From the NCBI GenBank assembly GCA_018652265.1, contig JABICL010000044.1, forward strand, positions 1 through 41,680: a stretch of DNA of 41,680 bases, read 5' to 3'. The translations under genes were made by a program, and so were the position numbers. Below are positions 7,208-15,270 of the stretch, piece by piece. Position 1 is the first letter of the stretch. Every line of letters begins with the position of its first letter. Origin of the DNA: Candidatus Peribacteria bacterium (GTDB lineage: Bacteria; Patescibacteriota; Gracilibacteria; Peribacterales; Peribacteraceae). Under the pieces are notes generated by a model. It was given only the letters and a program-made list of their open reading frames with translations, was not told the origin of the DNA and did no database searches.

Positions 7208-8968
7208 ATGTCACAATCAAAAATTACCAAAGTTGCAGGACCTCTAGTAGTTGCAAATGGAATGAAAGACGCAAAAATGTTCGAGGTTGTACGTGTCTCA
7301 AAAGAAAACCTTATAGGTGAGGTTATTGAACTACACGGCGATGATGCATCTATTCAGGTTTATGAAGATACTTCTGGAATAGGCCCTGGAGAACCCGTAG
7401 AAAAAACAGGACAAACTATGTCTGTTGAACTCGGACCAGGACTCTTACAGCAGATATATGATGGAATACAGAGACCTCTAGAGCTAATCGAGAAAAAGGC
7501 ACAGTCTTCTTATATCTCTCGTGGAATTGATGTTCCAGGACTTGATCACGACAAGAAATGGGAATTTAAGCCAGTAGCAAAAGCAGGTGACAAAGTAGTT
7601 GGAGGTGACATTCTAGGAGAAGTAGATGAAACCACTCTGATCACTCACAAAGTAATGGTTCCACCAGAAATGAAAGGAACTGTTAAAAGTATAGAAAGTG
7701 GCAACTTGACCATAGATGAAGTAGTAGCAGTAATAGAAACAGATAAAGGAGAGGAAAAAGTAACCATGCTTCAGAAATGGCCTATCCGTGTTGCTAGACC
7801 TTTTAACTCACAAAAAGATCCATCTGTACCCCTGGTAACAGGAACAAGAATTCTAGATACATTATTTCCAATAATGAAAGGTGGAGCCGGAGCTATTCCT
7901 GGTCCTTTTGGAGCTGGAAAAACTGTAACTCAGCAAACATTAGCTAAGTATTGTGATGCTCAAGTAATCATCTATATCGGATGTGGAGAACGTGGAAATG
8001 AAATGACAGATGTGCTTATGGAATTTCCTGAGCTTATCGATCCACACACAAATGAGCCTCTTATGAAAAGAACTTGCATGATCGCAAACACATCAAATAT
8101 GCCTGTTGCTGCTCGTGAAGCATCTGTATATACAGGAATTACAATTGCAGAGTACTACAGAGATATGGGATACAACGTTGCTCTCATGGCCGACTCTACT
8201 AGTCGTTGGGCAGAAGCTATGCGTGAGATGTCCGGACGTTTGGAAGAAATGCCTGGTGAAGAAGGATATCCAGCATACCTAGGATCACGTACAGCAGGAT
8301 TCTACGAAAGAGCAGGTTACGTTCAATGCTTAGGATCAGACAAAGAAAGAGAAGGATCACTTACAGTAGTAGGTGCAGTATCCCCTCCTGGTGGAGATTT
8401 TTCTGAACCAGTTACACAAAACACTCTACGTGTTACAAAAGTTTTCTGGGCACTAGACGCAAAACTTGCAAACAAACGTCACTTCCCATCTATTAACTGG
8501 TTACAGAGTTACTCTCTGTATCTAGAAAATATGAAAAAATATGCAAACAAAGAAATTGCAGAAGACTATATGGAAGTACGTGAAATGGCTTCTAGCCTAT
8601 TACAAGAAGAATCCAAGCTAGAAGAAATTGTAAGACTTGTAGGTGCTGATTCACTTTCTCCAAAAGAGCAGCTTGTGTTAGAAACTGCAAAAGCTATTAG
8701 AGAAGACTTCTTGTTCCAGAATGCTTTTGACAAAGTTGATGCATACACATCATTACAGAAACAATACAGAATTCTACGAATGATTACTCGCTTCTACAAA
8801 AAGTCTCAGGAAGTTGTAGATCAAGATGAATTTGATTTCGACAAACTAAGAAAAATCCCTGTAAGAGAAAAAATGGTAAAAGCTCATTTCATAGAAGAAA
8901 ATAAATGGGAAGAATTCGATGAGATAGAACGCGAAATAGAAGAACAAATTTCTGCACTAAAATCATAA
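7208..8968 (+). CDS. ntpA: V-type ATPase catalytic subunit A
   Basis: The ATP-hydrolysing or ATP-synthesising subunit, 586 aa, usual length. It has the P-loop GPFGAGKT at residues 232-239 (catalytic Lys 238), the general-base region GERGNEM, and the ADSTSRWAEAMRE motif. The extra A-subunit insertion (non-homologous region) is present around residues 115-195. The ATG at 7208 gives the canonical start (KITKVAGPLVVANGM). No Shine-Dalgarno is seen in the A-rich leader ACAAAAAAT. Confidence 0.98.
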   Translation: MSQSKITKVAGPLVVANGMKDAKMFEVVRVSKENLIGEVIELHGDDASIQVYEDTSGIGPGEPVEKTGQTMSVELGPGLLQQIYDGIQRPLELIEKKAQSSYISRGIDVPGLDHDKKWEFKPVAKAGDKVVGGDILGEVDETTLITHKVMVPPEMKGTVKSIESGNLTIDEVVAVIETDKGEEKVTMLQKWPIRVARPFNSQKDPSVPLVTGTRILDTLFPIMKGGAGAIPGPFGAGKTVTQQTLAKYCDAQVIIYIGCGERGNEMTDVLMEFPELIDPHTNEPLMKRTCMIANTSNMPVAAREASVYTGITIAEYYRDMGYNVALMADSTSRWAEAMREMSGRLEEMPGEEGYPAYLGSRTAGFYERAGYVQCLGSDKEREGSLTVVGAVSPPGGDFSEPVTQNTLRVTKVFWALDAKLANKRHFPSINWLQSYSLYLENMKKYANKEIAEDYMEVREMASSLLQEESKLEEIVRLVGADSLSPKEQLVLETAKAIREDFLFQNAFDKVDAYTSLQKQYRILRMITRFYKKSQEVVDQDEFDFDKLRKIPVREKMVKAHFIEENKWEEFDEIEREIEEQISALKS

Positions 8969-8971
8969 TCC

Positions 8972-9006
8972 TTAATTATTCATTGTTAATTATTAATTTT
9001 TCATTC
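8972..9006. repeat. Heptamer array TTAATTA/TTCATTS between ntpA and ntpB
   Basis: Units TTAATTA, TTCATTG, TTAATTA, TTAATTT, TTCATTC run in strict 7-base phase through nearly the whole 45-base gap between the two ATPase genes. Confidence 0.75.
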
Positions 9007-9013
9007 AAACATT

Positions 9014-10399
9014 ATGTCAACAACAGCTTATAAAACAGTTAGAGAGATCACCGGACCACTAGTAATGGTCGAAGAAGTCGAAGGTGTTACTTACGAAGAA
9101 CTCGTAGAAATAGAAACTCCAGATGGAAAAACCAGGCTTGGTAAAGTATTGGAGGCACGTGAAGGAGTTGCTGTTGTTCAGCTTTTCGAAACCACACAAG
9201 GAGTAGGAACCGAAGGTACAAAAGCTAGATTCCTTGGAAAGACTTTTGAGCTTGGAGTAACAGAAGATCTCCTTGGAAGAGTATTCTCTGGATCAGGAAA
9301 GCCAATTGATGGCGGACCAGAACCAATTGCAGAAGCCAAAAAAGATATTAACGGTGCTCCTATTAATCCGTTCTCACGATCTTTTCCATCTGACTTTATT
9401 CAAACAGGTGTTTCTACAATCGATGTAATGAACACGCTTGTACGTGGACAGAAACTTCCTATCTTCTCTGGTGCAGGACTTCCACATAATAAGCTTGCTG
9501 CACAGATCGCTAGACAAGCAAAAGTAAGAGATGATTCTGGAGAAGGAAAATTTGCTGTTATCTTTGCTGCAATGGGAGTTACCTTCGAAGAAGCACAATA
9601 CTTCCGAAACGAATTCGAAAAAACAGGCGCACTAGAGAGAGCTGTACTATTCCTAAATACAGCAGCAGATCCTGTAGTTGAACGTATTGCTACTCCTCGT
9701 CTAGCTCTTACCGCTGCAGAATACCTCGCATACGAAAAAGATTATCACGTAACAGTTATTCTTACTGACCTTACAAACTATTGCGAAGCACTACGTGAAG
9801 TATCGGCTGCACGAAAAGAAGTTCCTGGTCGTCGTGGTTTCCCTGGATATATGTACACGGACCTTTCTACAATTTACGAAAGAGCCGGACAGATCAAAGG
9901 CAAGAATGGATCAATCACACAGATTCCTATTCTTACTATGCCAGAAGATGACAAAACTCACCCAATTCCAGATCTTACTGGATACATTACAGAGGGCCAG
10001 TTTGTTCTCTCTAGAGAACTACATGCAAAAGGAATTTACCCACCTGTAGATGTACTCCCTTCATTGTCACGATTGCAGCAGACTCTATCTGGAGAAATGA
10101 CACGAGATGATCGTAAAAATGTTATGGCACAGCTATTTGCCGCTTACTCTAGAGGAAAAGATGTACGTGAGCTTGCTGTTATTCTTGGTGAATCTGCTCT
10201 TAGTGAGACTGATCTCAAATTCATGAAATTTGCAGAAGGCTTTGAAGATAAGTTTGTAAGACAATCAGAAAGTGAAGATCGTTCAATCGAAGAATCTCTT
10301 ACAATTGGATGGGAATTACTTTCTATGCTTCCTAGAGAAGAACTTAAGCGTGTTAAAGATGAAGAGATAGAGAAATATATGCCAACGCCTAAGGCGTAA
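9014..10399 (+). CDS. ntpB: V-type ATPase regulatory subunit B
   Basis: The non-catalytic nucleotide-binding subunit, 461 aa, alternates with A in the hexamer. The degenerate loop [18 protein letters not shown] replaces a true P-loop, as expected for [18 protein letters not shown] and the [21 protein letters not shown] region are strongly family-like. It follows ntpA with the same orientation; the gene ends at the start of an AT-rich inverted heptamer region that separates it from ntpD. Confidence 0.98.
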   Translation: MSTTAYKTVREITGPLVMVEEVEGVTYEELVEIETPDGKTRLGKVLEAREGVAVVQLFETTQGVGTEGTKARFLGKTFELGVTEDLLGRVFSGSGKPIDGGPEPIAEAKKDINGAPINPFSRSFPSDFIQTGVSTIDVMNTLVRGQKLPIFSGAGLPHNKLAAQIARQAKVRDDSGEGKFAVIFAAMGVTFEEAQYFRNEFEKTGALERAVLFLNTAADPVVERIATPRLALTAAEYLAYEKDYHVTVILTDLTNYCEALREVSAARKEVPGRRGFPGYMYTDLSTIYERAGQIKGKNGSITQIPILTMPEDDKTHPIPDLTGYITEGQFVLSRELHAKGIYPPVDVLPSLSRLQQTLSGEMTRDDRKNVMAQLFAAYSRGKDVRELAVILGESALSETDLKFMKFAEGFEDKFVRQSESEDRSIEESLTIGWELLSMLPREELKRVKDEEIEKYMPTPKA

Positions 10400-10520
10400 T
10401 TTTAAATTACCAATTTTAAATTTTAAAATAATTTTAAATGACTCAATGTTCAATTAAAAAAACGGCAGCAAGAATTGTTCATTGTTTTAAAATTTATAAT
10501 TTAAAATTTAAAATTTTCTC
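10398..10520. repeat. AT-rich inverted heptamer arrays between ntpB and ntpD
   Basis: The left arm reads AATTTTA, AATTACC, AATTTTA, AATTTTA; the right arm reads AATTGTT, CATTGTT, TTAAAAT, TTATAAT, TTAAAAT, TTAAAAT. Both are in 7-base phase and are roughly inverted around a GC-richer centre near 10460-10475. A folded transcript could lower expression of ntpD or act as a processing site. Confidence 0.7.
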
Positions 10521-10544
10521 CGACCAATTAAACAACCTAAAAAT

Positions 10545-11171
10545 ATGGCAATATTAAACGTTAATCCAACCAGAATGGCATTACTAGATCTCAAGAAGAG
10601 AGTGAAGTCTGCAGAGCGCGGACACAAACTCTTGAAAGATAAACAGGACGGTCTAATGAAGCACTTCATGGAAATAGTTAGAGATGCCAAGAAACTCAGA
10701 GAAGAAGTAGAAGAAATGCTTGGTGATGCTTTTAAAAAGTTTCTTATAGCTTCTGCTTGGATGAAAGAAGCTGATCTCCGAAATGCTCTCTCTAGTCCAC
10801 AGGCAAAATTAGCACTCTCTGTGAAGACAAAGAATGTCATGAGTGTACGCATCCCTTTCTTTGAATTAGAAAAAGAGGGAGAGATAAAAACTTACGGTTA
10901 TGCAGGTACAAATGCACTCCTAGACGAAGCTATAGATGCACTAAATGAGGCCTTTGAGATCCTCATACAGCTTGCTCAGATAGAAAAGCAGGCAGAAGCA
11001 CTCGCTATAGAGCTAGAAACTACCAGGCGCCGTGTAAACGCCTTGGAGCACAAGATGATTCCAGATCTAAAAGACACAGTTAAATACATTCGCCTAAAAC
11101 TAGATGAAGGAGAGAGGTCCGCAATTATTGGTACTATGAAAGTAAAAGCTCAGATTGAGGCTGCTGCTTAA
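10545..11171 (+). CDS. ntpD: V-type ATPase subunit D (central shaft)
   Basis: The central rotor shaft, 208 aa, with the family start NVNPTRMALLDLKKRVKSAERGHKLLKDKQDGLM and C-terminal long helix RRRVNALEHKMIPDLKDTVKYI. Usual length. It is the last gene of the ATPase operon, separated from ntpB by 145 bases of inverted heptamer repeats rather than by a short spacer. Its 3' end overlaps by 4 bases the convergent hypothetical gene at 11168-11503. Confidence 0.97.
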   Translation: MAILNVNPTRMALLDLKKRVKSAERGHKLLKDKQDGLMKHFMEIVRDAKKLREEVEEMLGDAFKKFLIASAWMKEADLRNALSSPQAKLALSVKTKNVMSVRIPFFELEKEGEIKTYGYAGTNALLDEAIDALNEAFEILIQLAQIEKQAEALAIELETTRRRVNALEHKMIPDLKDTVKYIRLKLDEGERSAIIGTMKVKAQIEAAA

Positions 11172-11503
11172 CACAATGCTTCAACTTGCTGACTAGCAAT
11201 ATTAGTTAGAGCTCTAATTACTTCTCTTTGTTTTGCATTCAGTGCATCTGCCTCTTGTTGGCTTAATCTTGCTTCACCACCTGCTTCACAAACATTGCTT
11301 TGTACATCTTTTAAAACATCTGACATTATTGTTCCAAGATTAATATTTGCCGAAGAATCTGGAGCATGCTTATTGCAAGACTCATGAACACGAAGAGCCC
11401 ACCAATTACTTGCGTTTATCGCCTGTTTTTCTCCATTAACAGAAACATCTTCATTATTTGGAACTAGCTTAAATACTGCACTTACTAACTCATTTCTATT
11501 CAT
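11168..11503 (-). CDS. Hypothetical protein downstream of rplT
   Basis: A 111-aa soluble, mostly helical protein with no family I recognise. It begins two bases after the rplT stop on the same strand, so it is probably the last gene of the infC-rpmI-rplT transcript. It contains four Cys (CNKH, NVCEAG and a C-terminal Cys among them) and an INASNWWALRVHESC segment. Its 3' end overlaps the convergent ntpD by 4 bases, and no terminator is visible between the two operons. The coding frame is uninterrupted and the codon use resembles its neighbours. Confidence 0.6.
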   Translation of the reverse strand: MNRNELVSAVFKLVPNNEDVSVNGEKQAINASNWWALRVHESCNKHAPDSSANINLGTIMSDVLKDVQSNVCEAGGEARLSQQEADALNAKQREVIRALTNIASQQVEALC

Positions 11504-11505
11504 AA

Positions 11506-11859
11506 TTACTTTGTTGAACTCATAACAGTATCTACAACTTTACCGAATGCTCCTGGCTCATTAATAGCCAATTCAGAAAGTATTTTTCTGTCTATTGCTA
11601 CTTTTTTGTCTTCTGCAGCTCTTATGAATCTACTGTACATAAAACCCCTTTCTCTGAGTGCTGCATTTAATCTGATTATCCACAGTCTTCTAAACTCTCT
11701 TTTCTTCCTTCTTCTATCTCTGTACGAATTCTGACCTGCTTTCATAATAGCCTGCTTTGCCATCTTTACAGTGCTATTTCTTCTTCCACGATAACCCTTA
11801 GCTGCTTTTAGCAACTTGTTGTGTCTACGCCTGCTGGTGACTCCACGGGTTATTCTCAT
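11506..11859 (-). CDS. rplT: 50S ribosomal protein L20
   Basis: The 117-aa protein binds 23S rRNA early in large-subunit assembly and often represses its own operon. It matches L20 throughout: MRITRGVTSRRRHNKLLKAAKGYRGRRNSTVKMAKQA at the start (usual N-terminus MARVKRGV), YRDRRRKKREFRRLWIIRLNAA in the middle, and a C-terminal globular domain (LSELAINEP). It belongs to the infC-rpmI-rplT operon but is separated from rpmI by an extra 48-aa gene. Confidence 0.97.
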   Translation of the reverse strand: MRITRGVTSRRRHNKLLKAAKGYRGRRNSTVKMAKQAIMKAGQNSYRDRRRKKREFRRLWIIRLNAALRERGFMYSRFIRAAEDKKVAIDRKILSELAINEPGAFGKVVDTVMSSTK

Positions 11860-11871
11860 AATTTATTGTGA

Positions 11872-12018
11872 TTATTTCAACGAGCTTATTTCAGAGCGTT
11901 GTTTTGCAATTCTTTTTAATAAATCTTCTTGTGTTATTTTCCCACTATTGATTGTTTCTACTAGTACGGCTGTATCACCTACCTCTCCGTATCCCTCTGA
12001 TTTATCTGCTTCTCCCAT
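11872..12018 (-). CDS. Small 48-aa protein between rpmI and rplT
   Basis: An open frame from ATG (12018) to TAA (11872) encodes MGEADKSEGYGEVGDTAVLV followed by a helical tail (ETINSGKITQEDLLKRIAKQ, then RSEISSLK). It starts 5 bases after the rpmI stop and ends 12 bases before the rplT start, filling the gap exactly, which supports it as a real gene. I do not recognise it. The amphipathic C-terminal half could be a coiled coil or a protein-binding helix. Confidence 0.5.
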   Translation of the reverse strand: MGEADKSEGYGEVGDTAVLVETINSGKITQEDLLKRIAKQRSEISSLK

Positions 12019-12023
12019 TAAAT

Positions 12024-12221
12024 TTAAGAGTAAGGAATTAATTTCTTTATGTTCTTCGCCTGCTTGGAAGAAGATAGTTCAAGTGTGCTATTTAGGCTTT
12101 TCTGGCGCTTGCTCTTCTGTTGTAATAGATGGTTTCTAGAGCCTCTACTCATAACAACCTTTCCCGAACCTGTACGTCGAGCACGCTTTTTGGTACCGCT
12201 GTGAGACCTGATTTTTGGCAC
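12024..12221 (-). CDS. rpmI: 50S ribosomal protein L35
   Basis: A 65-aa protein matching L35: MPKIRSHSGTKKRARRTGSG at the start, then KVVMSRGSRNHLLQQKSKRQ. It is the middle gene of infC-rpmI-rplT. The stretch after residue 45 (LELSSSKQAKNIKKLIPYS) corresponds to the family C-terminus, where a DxxRIKxxLPY-like pattern is usual. Confidence 0.95.
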   Translation of the reverse strand: MPKIRSHSGTKKRARRTGSGKVVMSRGSRNHLLQQKSKRQKSLNSTLELSSSKQAKNIKKLIPYS

Positions 12222-12282
12222 CAGTAAAGAGTACTAGAAAAAATGAGTCAGCGGAAGATAAAACTTGGAAAAAGTGGGGCAT

Positions 12283-12807
12283 TTAGGCCTCCTTAGCACT
12301 CTTTTTAGGCTTCACAATCATCATAAACTGATTCCCCTGCTTTCTAATATCCTGCTCTATCTCTGCAAATTCATCCATACTTGCTACAAATTTGCGCAGT
12401 TTGTCTTTTGCATAATCCATATTTGTAAATTCTCTCCCTCTCATACGAACACCAATTTTTACCAGATTTCTGTCTGCTAGGAATCCTTTTGCCTGTTTTG
12501 CTAGACGCTCGAGATCATGAGTATCTGTACGAAATCCAAAACGGATCATCTTTACTTCTGTCTGCTTACTATGAGCCTTTTGCTTTTTTTCTTTTTTCTT
12601 CTGTTGATACAGATAACTTCCCCTATCCATAATCTTACAAACAGGAGGATCTGCATTTGGTGATATCTCTATAAGATCTAGCTCCTGCTCACGAGCCATA
12701 GATAAAGCCTCTTCTATAGGAACAACTTTCTGGTCGTCCTCTACAAGGAGTCTAACTTCTTTAGCTCTTATGTTTTCGTTTATTCTAAGTCTCTTAGGTT
12801 TTGGCAA
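12283..12807 (-). CDS. infC: Translation initiation factor IF-3, non-AUG start
   Basis: IF-3 binds the 30S subunit and monitors start-codon selection. The 174-aa protein contains the N-terminal RINENIRAKEVRLLVEDDQK and the C-domain GFRTDTHDLERLAKQAKGFL and RMRGRE segments. There is no ATG before residue 38. In-frame candidates are TTG at 12807 (giving MPKPKRLRINENI) and ATT at 12825 (adding IPPRLP); an in-frame TAG lies 6 bases before that ATT. Escherichia coli infC also uses AUU, which lets IF-3 repress itself, so the same control is plausible here. It heads the infC-rpmI-rplT operon. Confidence 0.95.
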   Translation of the reverse strand: MPKPKRLRINENIRAKEVRLLVEDDQKVVPIEEALSMAREQELDLIEISPNADPPVCKIMDRGSYLYQQKKKEKKQKAHSKQTEVKMIRFGFRTDTHDLERLAKQAKGFLADRNLVKIGVRMRGREFTNMDYAKDKLRKFVASMDEFAEIEQDIRKQGNQFMMIVKPKKSAKEA

Positions 12808-12978
12808 AGGTAATCTTGGGGGAATTGTCTATACGCCTAAAGATTATCGATTTAATCCGCCTAAATCAAACTAGAAATGATGATATTTCAACACATAAGG
12901 TAAAACAGGAGAAAAAGTAGCGAGCGTGCAGGTGGTATTTTGCGTAAGAAATCATAAAAAGCTGGAAAGGCGGTGTGG
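12808..12978. other. infC upstream region
   Basis: No gene is supported here. On the minus strand a possible promoter for infC is TTGATT, 17 bases, TAATCT. Two direct copies of TTTAGGCG lie 24 bases apart just before the infC start and could be a regulatory site. These are consensus-level guesses. Confidence 0.35.
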
Positions 12979-13073
12979 CATCGGCGTCCCCGCCGATGAG
13001 GTCATGCGGGCATAGTGCCCGCAGTAAATGTGGGCGAGGACGCCCACTCGACCTCATGGCCGAGGACGGCCAT
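12979..13073. repeat. Cluster of four GC-rich perfect hairpins
   Basis: Four perfect stem-loops stand in a row: CATCGGCG/CGCCGATG with loop TCCC (12979-12998), TGCGGGCA/TGCCCGCA with loop TAG (13005-13023), GTGGGCG/CGCCCAC with loop AGGA (13030-13047), and ATGGCCG/CGGCCAT with loop AGGA (13056-13073). GAGGTC at 12998-13003 can pair with GACCTC at 13050-13055, enclosing the middle two. The block is far more GC-rich than its surroundings. It lies between infC and the pgl 3' end. It resembles REP-like palindrome clusters; no transposase of the REP-associated type is in the window. Confidence 0.85.
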
Positions 13074-13106
13074 GCTACTTCTTGTTCAAAGCATGCGAGC
13101 GGGGTG

Positions 13107-13781
13107 TTACAAAGCAATCCAAATAGTCCTTCCAGTAGACAAAGCTCCATGAGCAGGATATTCGATTATGTCTACATTTGCAGATGTCATCTTGTTGAAT
13201 ACTTTGACCTTATCTTCACCTTTTATAAGGAAAATAATCGTCCCTGCAGATTTTAGAAATGGCATCGTAACTGTAATTCTATCTTTCACTGCAAAGCTAT
13301 CTGTAGTCGTATGAAGTACTTTTTTATTTTCTTCTGTAAGAGCATCGATGTCTCCAGGAAATAGAGATGCGATGTGCCCATCTCCTCCCATTCCCAAAAC
13401 GACTATATCTGCTTCACTTGGTAAGCGCTTTTCATAATCTTCTATGCACTTCTCTATTTCTAAACTTGTATCTGGAAAAATTATTTTTGGTTCAGCATTT
13501 TTAAGCAAAGTTTCATCCACAAGTTTCTGATTACTATCTTCATGATCTCTCGGTACATATCTATCATCCACCAGGAAAACTATAACCTTGCTCCAATCAA
13601 TGTCCTGCTTCCCAAGCTCTTCGTAAACTTTCCTAGGAGTTGACCCACCAGAAAGTCCTAGAGAACATTCTCCTTTTTCGGAGATACATTTATTTATTTT
13701 GTTAGTTAGTAATGCAATTGATTCATTTACAAATATATCTTCTGAATCCGCTTCGATTTTTTGAAATTGGAAATTGGTCAT
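13107..13781 (-). CDS. pgl: 6-phosphogluconolactonase
   Basis: Hydrolyses 6-phosphogluconolactone to 6-phosphogluconate, the second step of the oxidative pentose phosphate pathway. The 224-aa protein has the NagB/DevB-type motifs SLGLSGGSTPRKVYEEL, VIVFLVDDRYVPRDHEDSN and VVLGMGGDGHIASLFPG. It follows zwf on the same strand with a 32-base gap, forming a zwf-pgl pair. The ATG at 13781 and the first codons (MTNFQFQ) lie inside an array of heptamers (GAAATTG units, 13763-13790), so the N-terminal tail is partly repeat-encoded. Confidence 0.93.
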   Translation of the reverse strand: MTNFQFQKIEADSEDIFVNESIALLTNKINKCISEKGECSLGLSGGSTPRKVYEELGKQDIDWSKVIVFLVDDRYVPRDHEDSNQKLVDETLLKNAEPKIIFPDTSLEIEKCIEDYEKRLPSEADIVVLGMGGDGHIASLFPGDIDALTEENKKVLHTTTDSFAVKDRITVTMPFLKSAGTIIFLIKGEDKVKVFNKMTSANVDIIEYPAHGALSTGRTIWIAL

Positions 13782-13790
13782 TGAAAATTG
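13763..13790. repeat. Heptamer array GAAATTG at the pgl start
   Basis: Units GAAATTG, GAAATTG, GTCATTG, AAAATTG in 7-base phase span the pgl start codon and its leader. Confidence 0.65.
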
Positions 13791-13813
13791 TTTTAAAGTT
13801 TAAAATTTGTAAG

Positions 13814-15247
13814 CTATATCCATTCATACCCCTCCCTTCCAATCCATTCACTTACCTCCTTAGGCCCGTTTTCTCCACAAGGATATTCATATAACGGTGT
13901 TCCATCTGCATCCAAATAAGCCTGAATCGGATCTATAAGTTTCCAAGAAAGAGTTGATTCTTCGAAATCCAAGAACCAGTCCTGCTTTCCATTTATACAC
14001 TCAAGAAGTAGTAATCCATGCTCATCCATACAATCTCCTACACATACCAAAGGATCGCCAAGAGTAAGCGGGCGAAAGTCCGGTTCCGTTCCTCCTTTTT
14101 TTGTATGCAGATAAATTCGCACTCCTGCTTCACCCTGTAAAATAATTTCCATTCTGTTTGGCTCAGCTTCTTGTGAGGCATATGGATTTCTAAACTCCAA
14201 AGCTATCTTTGTCTCTTTTGCATGCAATCTTTTTCCGGACCTTAGATAAAATGGCGTTCCCTGCCATCTAGACATCCTCGTCATCAATTTAAAAGTAGCG
14301 TACGTAGAAGTTCTGGAATCCGACGCAACACCTTCTTCATCTTTGTATCCACAATGTCCTTCCGAAGATGCATATTGTCCCTGCAATACAACTTCAGACA
14401 AATCTGCAGCAGGTGGAACATAAATACTTTTTAGTGCTTCTTCTCTAGCCTGTGGCAACTTATCTCTTTCTACAAGTTGCATAGTAAGAAGTGCCATGAG
14501 CTGTAAAAGATGAGACTGGAACATATCTCTAAAGGTTCCTACTGCCTCGAAATACCCTGCTCTACCTTCTAATCCAGCCGCTTCTGATGCTGTTATCTGA
14601 ACATTAGTTACCATAGTGTGCTTGAGCACTCTTTCTATAATTGGATTTACAAGTCTGAGGTAATAAATATTTCTAGCAGCTTCTTTCCCTAGATAATGGT
14701 CTAGCAAATAAATCTCATGTGGCTCAAAACATTTTGTAAGATTCTCTCTTATTTCCTGTGCACTTGAATAATTATGTCCAAGTGGCTTCTCTACTATGCA
14801 CCTGAAATCTTTTCCATCATTGTGATCATGTATGTTTGATGCACATAAATTTTTTGCAACTGCACCGAAAGAAGTTGGTGGTACAGATAAATATGCAATG
14901 CGAACTGATTTAGATTCAAAATCTTTTTCTATCTCACTAAGTCTAGTATTTAATTTTTTGAAATCTTCTTCACTGTCATATTGACCTCTTTCGTAATGAA
15001 CATGCTCGAGTAATTCAGATAGAACTTCCTCGTTTACTGCTGGCACATGCTCGAGAACTGCATCTGAAAATTTTGATTTGAATCCTTCGTTATCCATCTC
15101 GCTTCGCGCATAACCTATAATTGCAAATTTCTTCGGGAATCTCTTCTTGAGGGCCATATAATAGAGCGCAGGGAATATCTTTATTCTCGCCAGATGTCCC
15201 GAAGCCCCAAATATTATCAGTGAAAAATCATTTTTAGCCTTTAGCAT
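13814..15247 (-). CDS. zwf: Glucose-6-phosphate 1-dehydrogenase
   Basis: Oxidises glucose 6-phosphate to 6-phosphogluconolactone and makes NAD(P)H. The 477-aa protein has the Rossmann segment IIFGASGHLARIKIFPAL, the VEKPLGHN motif and the active-site DHYLGKEAARN (His-Asp and Lys). The usual GASGDLAxRKLFPAL reads GASGHLARIKIFPAL here: the Asp after the second Gly is His. It is the first gene of the zwf-pgl pair. A -10-like TATACT (minus strand, 15255-15260) ends 7 bases before the ATG, which suggests a leaderless mRNA. Confidence 0.95.
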   Translation of the reverse strand: MLKAKNDFSLIIFGASGHLARIKIFPALYYMALKKRFPKKFAIIGYARSEMDNEGFKSKFSDAVLEHVPAVNEEVLSELLEHVHYERGQYDSEEDFKKLNTRLSEIEKDFESKSVRIAYLSVPPTSFGAVAKNLCASNIHDHNDGKDFRCIVEKPLGHNYSSAQEIRENLTKCFEPHEIYLLDHYLGKEAARNIYYLRLVNPIIERVLKHTMVTNVQITASEAAGLEGRAGYFEAVGTFRDMFQSHLLQLMALLTMQLVERDKLPQAREEALKSIYVPPAADLSEVVLQGQYASSEGHCGYKDEEGVASDSRTSTYATFKLMTRMSRWQGTPFYLRSGKRLHAKETKIALEFRNPYASQEAEPNRMEIILQGEAGVRIYLHTKKGGTEPDFRPLTLGDPLVCVGDCMDEHGLLLLECINGKQDWFLDFEESTLSWKLIDPIQAYLDADGTPLYEYPCGENGPKEVSEWIGREGYEWI

Positions 15248-15270
15248 GGATATTAGTATACCATTTAGAT
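15248..15270. promoter_or_regulatory. 23-base divergent promoter gap, zwf / deacylase
   Basis: Only 23 bases separate two divergent ATGs. The near-palindrome TAGTATACCA supplies a -10-like TATACT toward zwf and TAGTAT or TATACC toward the plus-strand gene. Both mRNAs would then be leaderless or nearly so, and both -35 sites must lie inside the opposite gene. Confidence 0.5.

Noticed and set aside
9374-9598. Minus-strand frame inside ntpB
   Set aside because: It is a shadow of the conserved ATPase B subunit gene.
12979-13073. CRISPR array
   Set aside because: The repeated units are hairpins of different sequence with no constant repeat and no spacers of even length; no cas genes are present.
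12866-13150. Small coding frames over the GC-rich palindrome block (both strands)
   Set aside because: They exist only because palindromes are GC-rich and lack stops; no codon signal.
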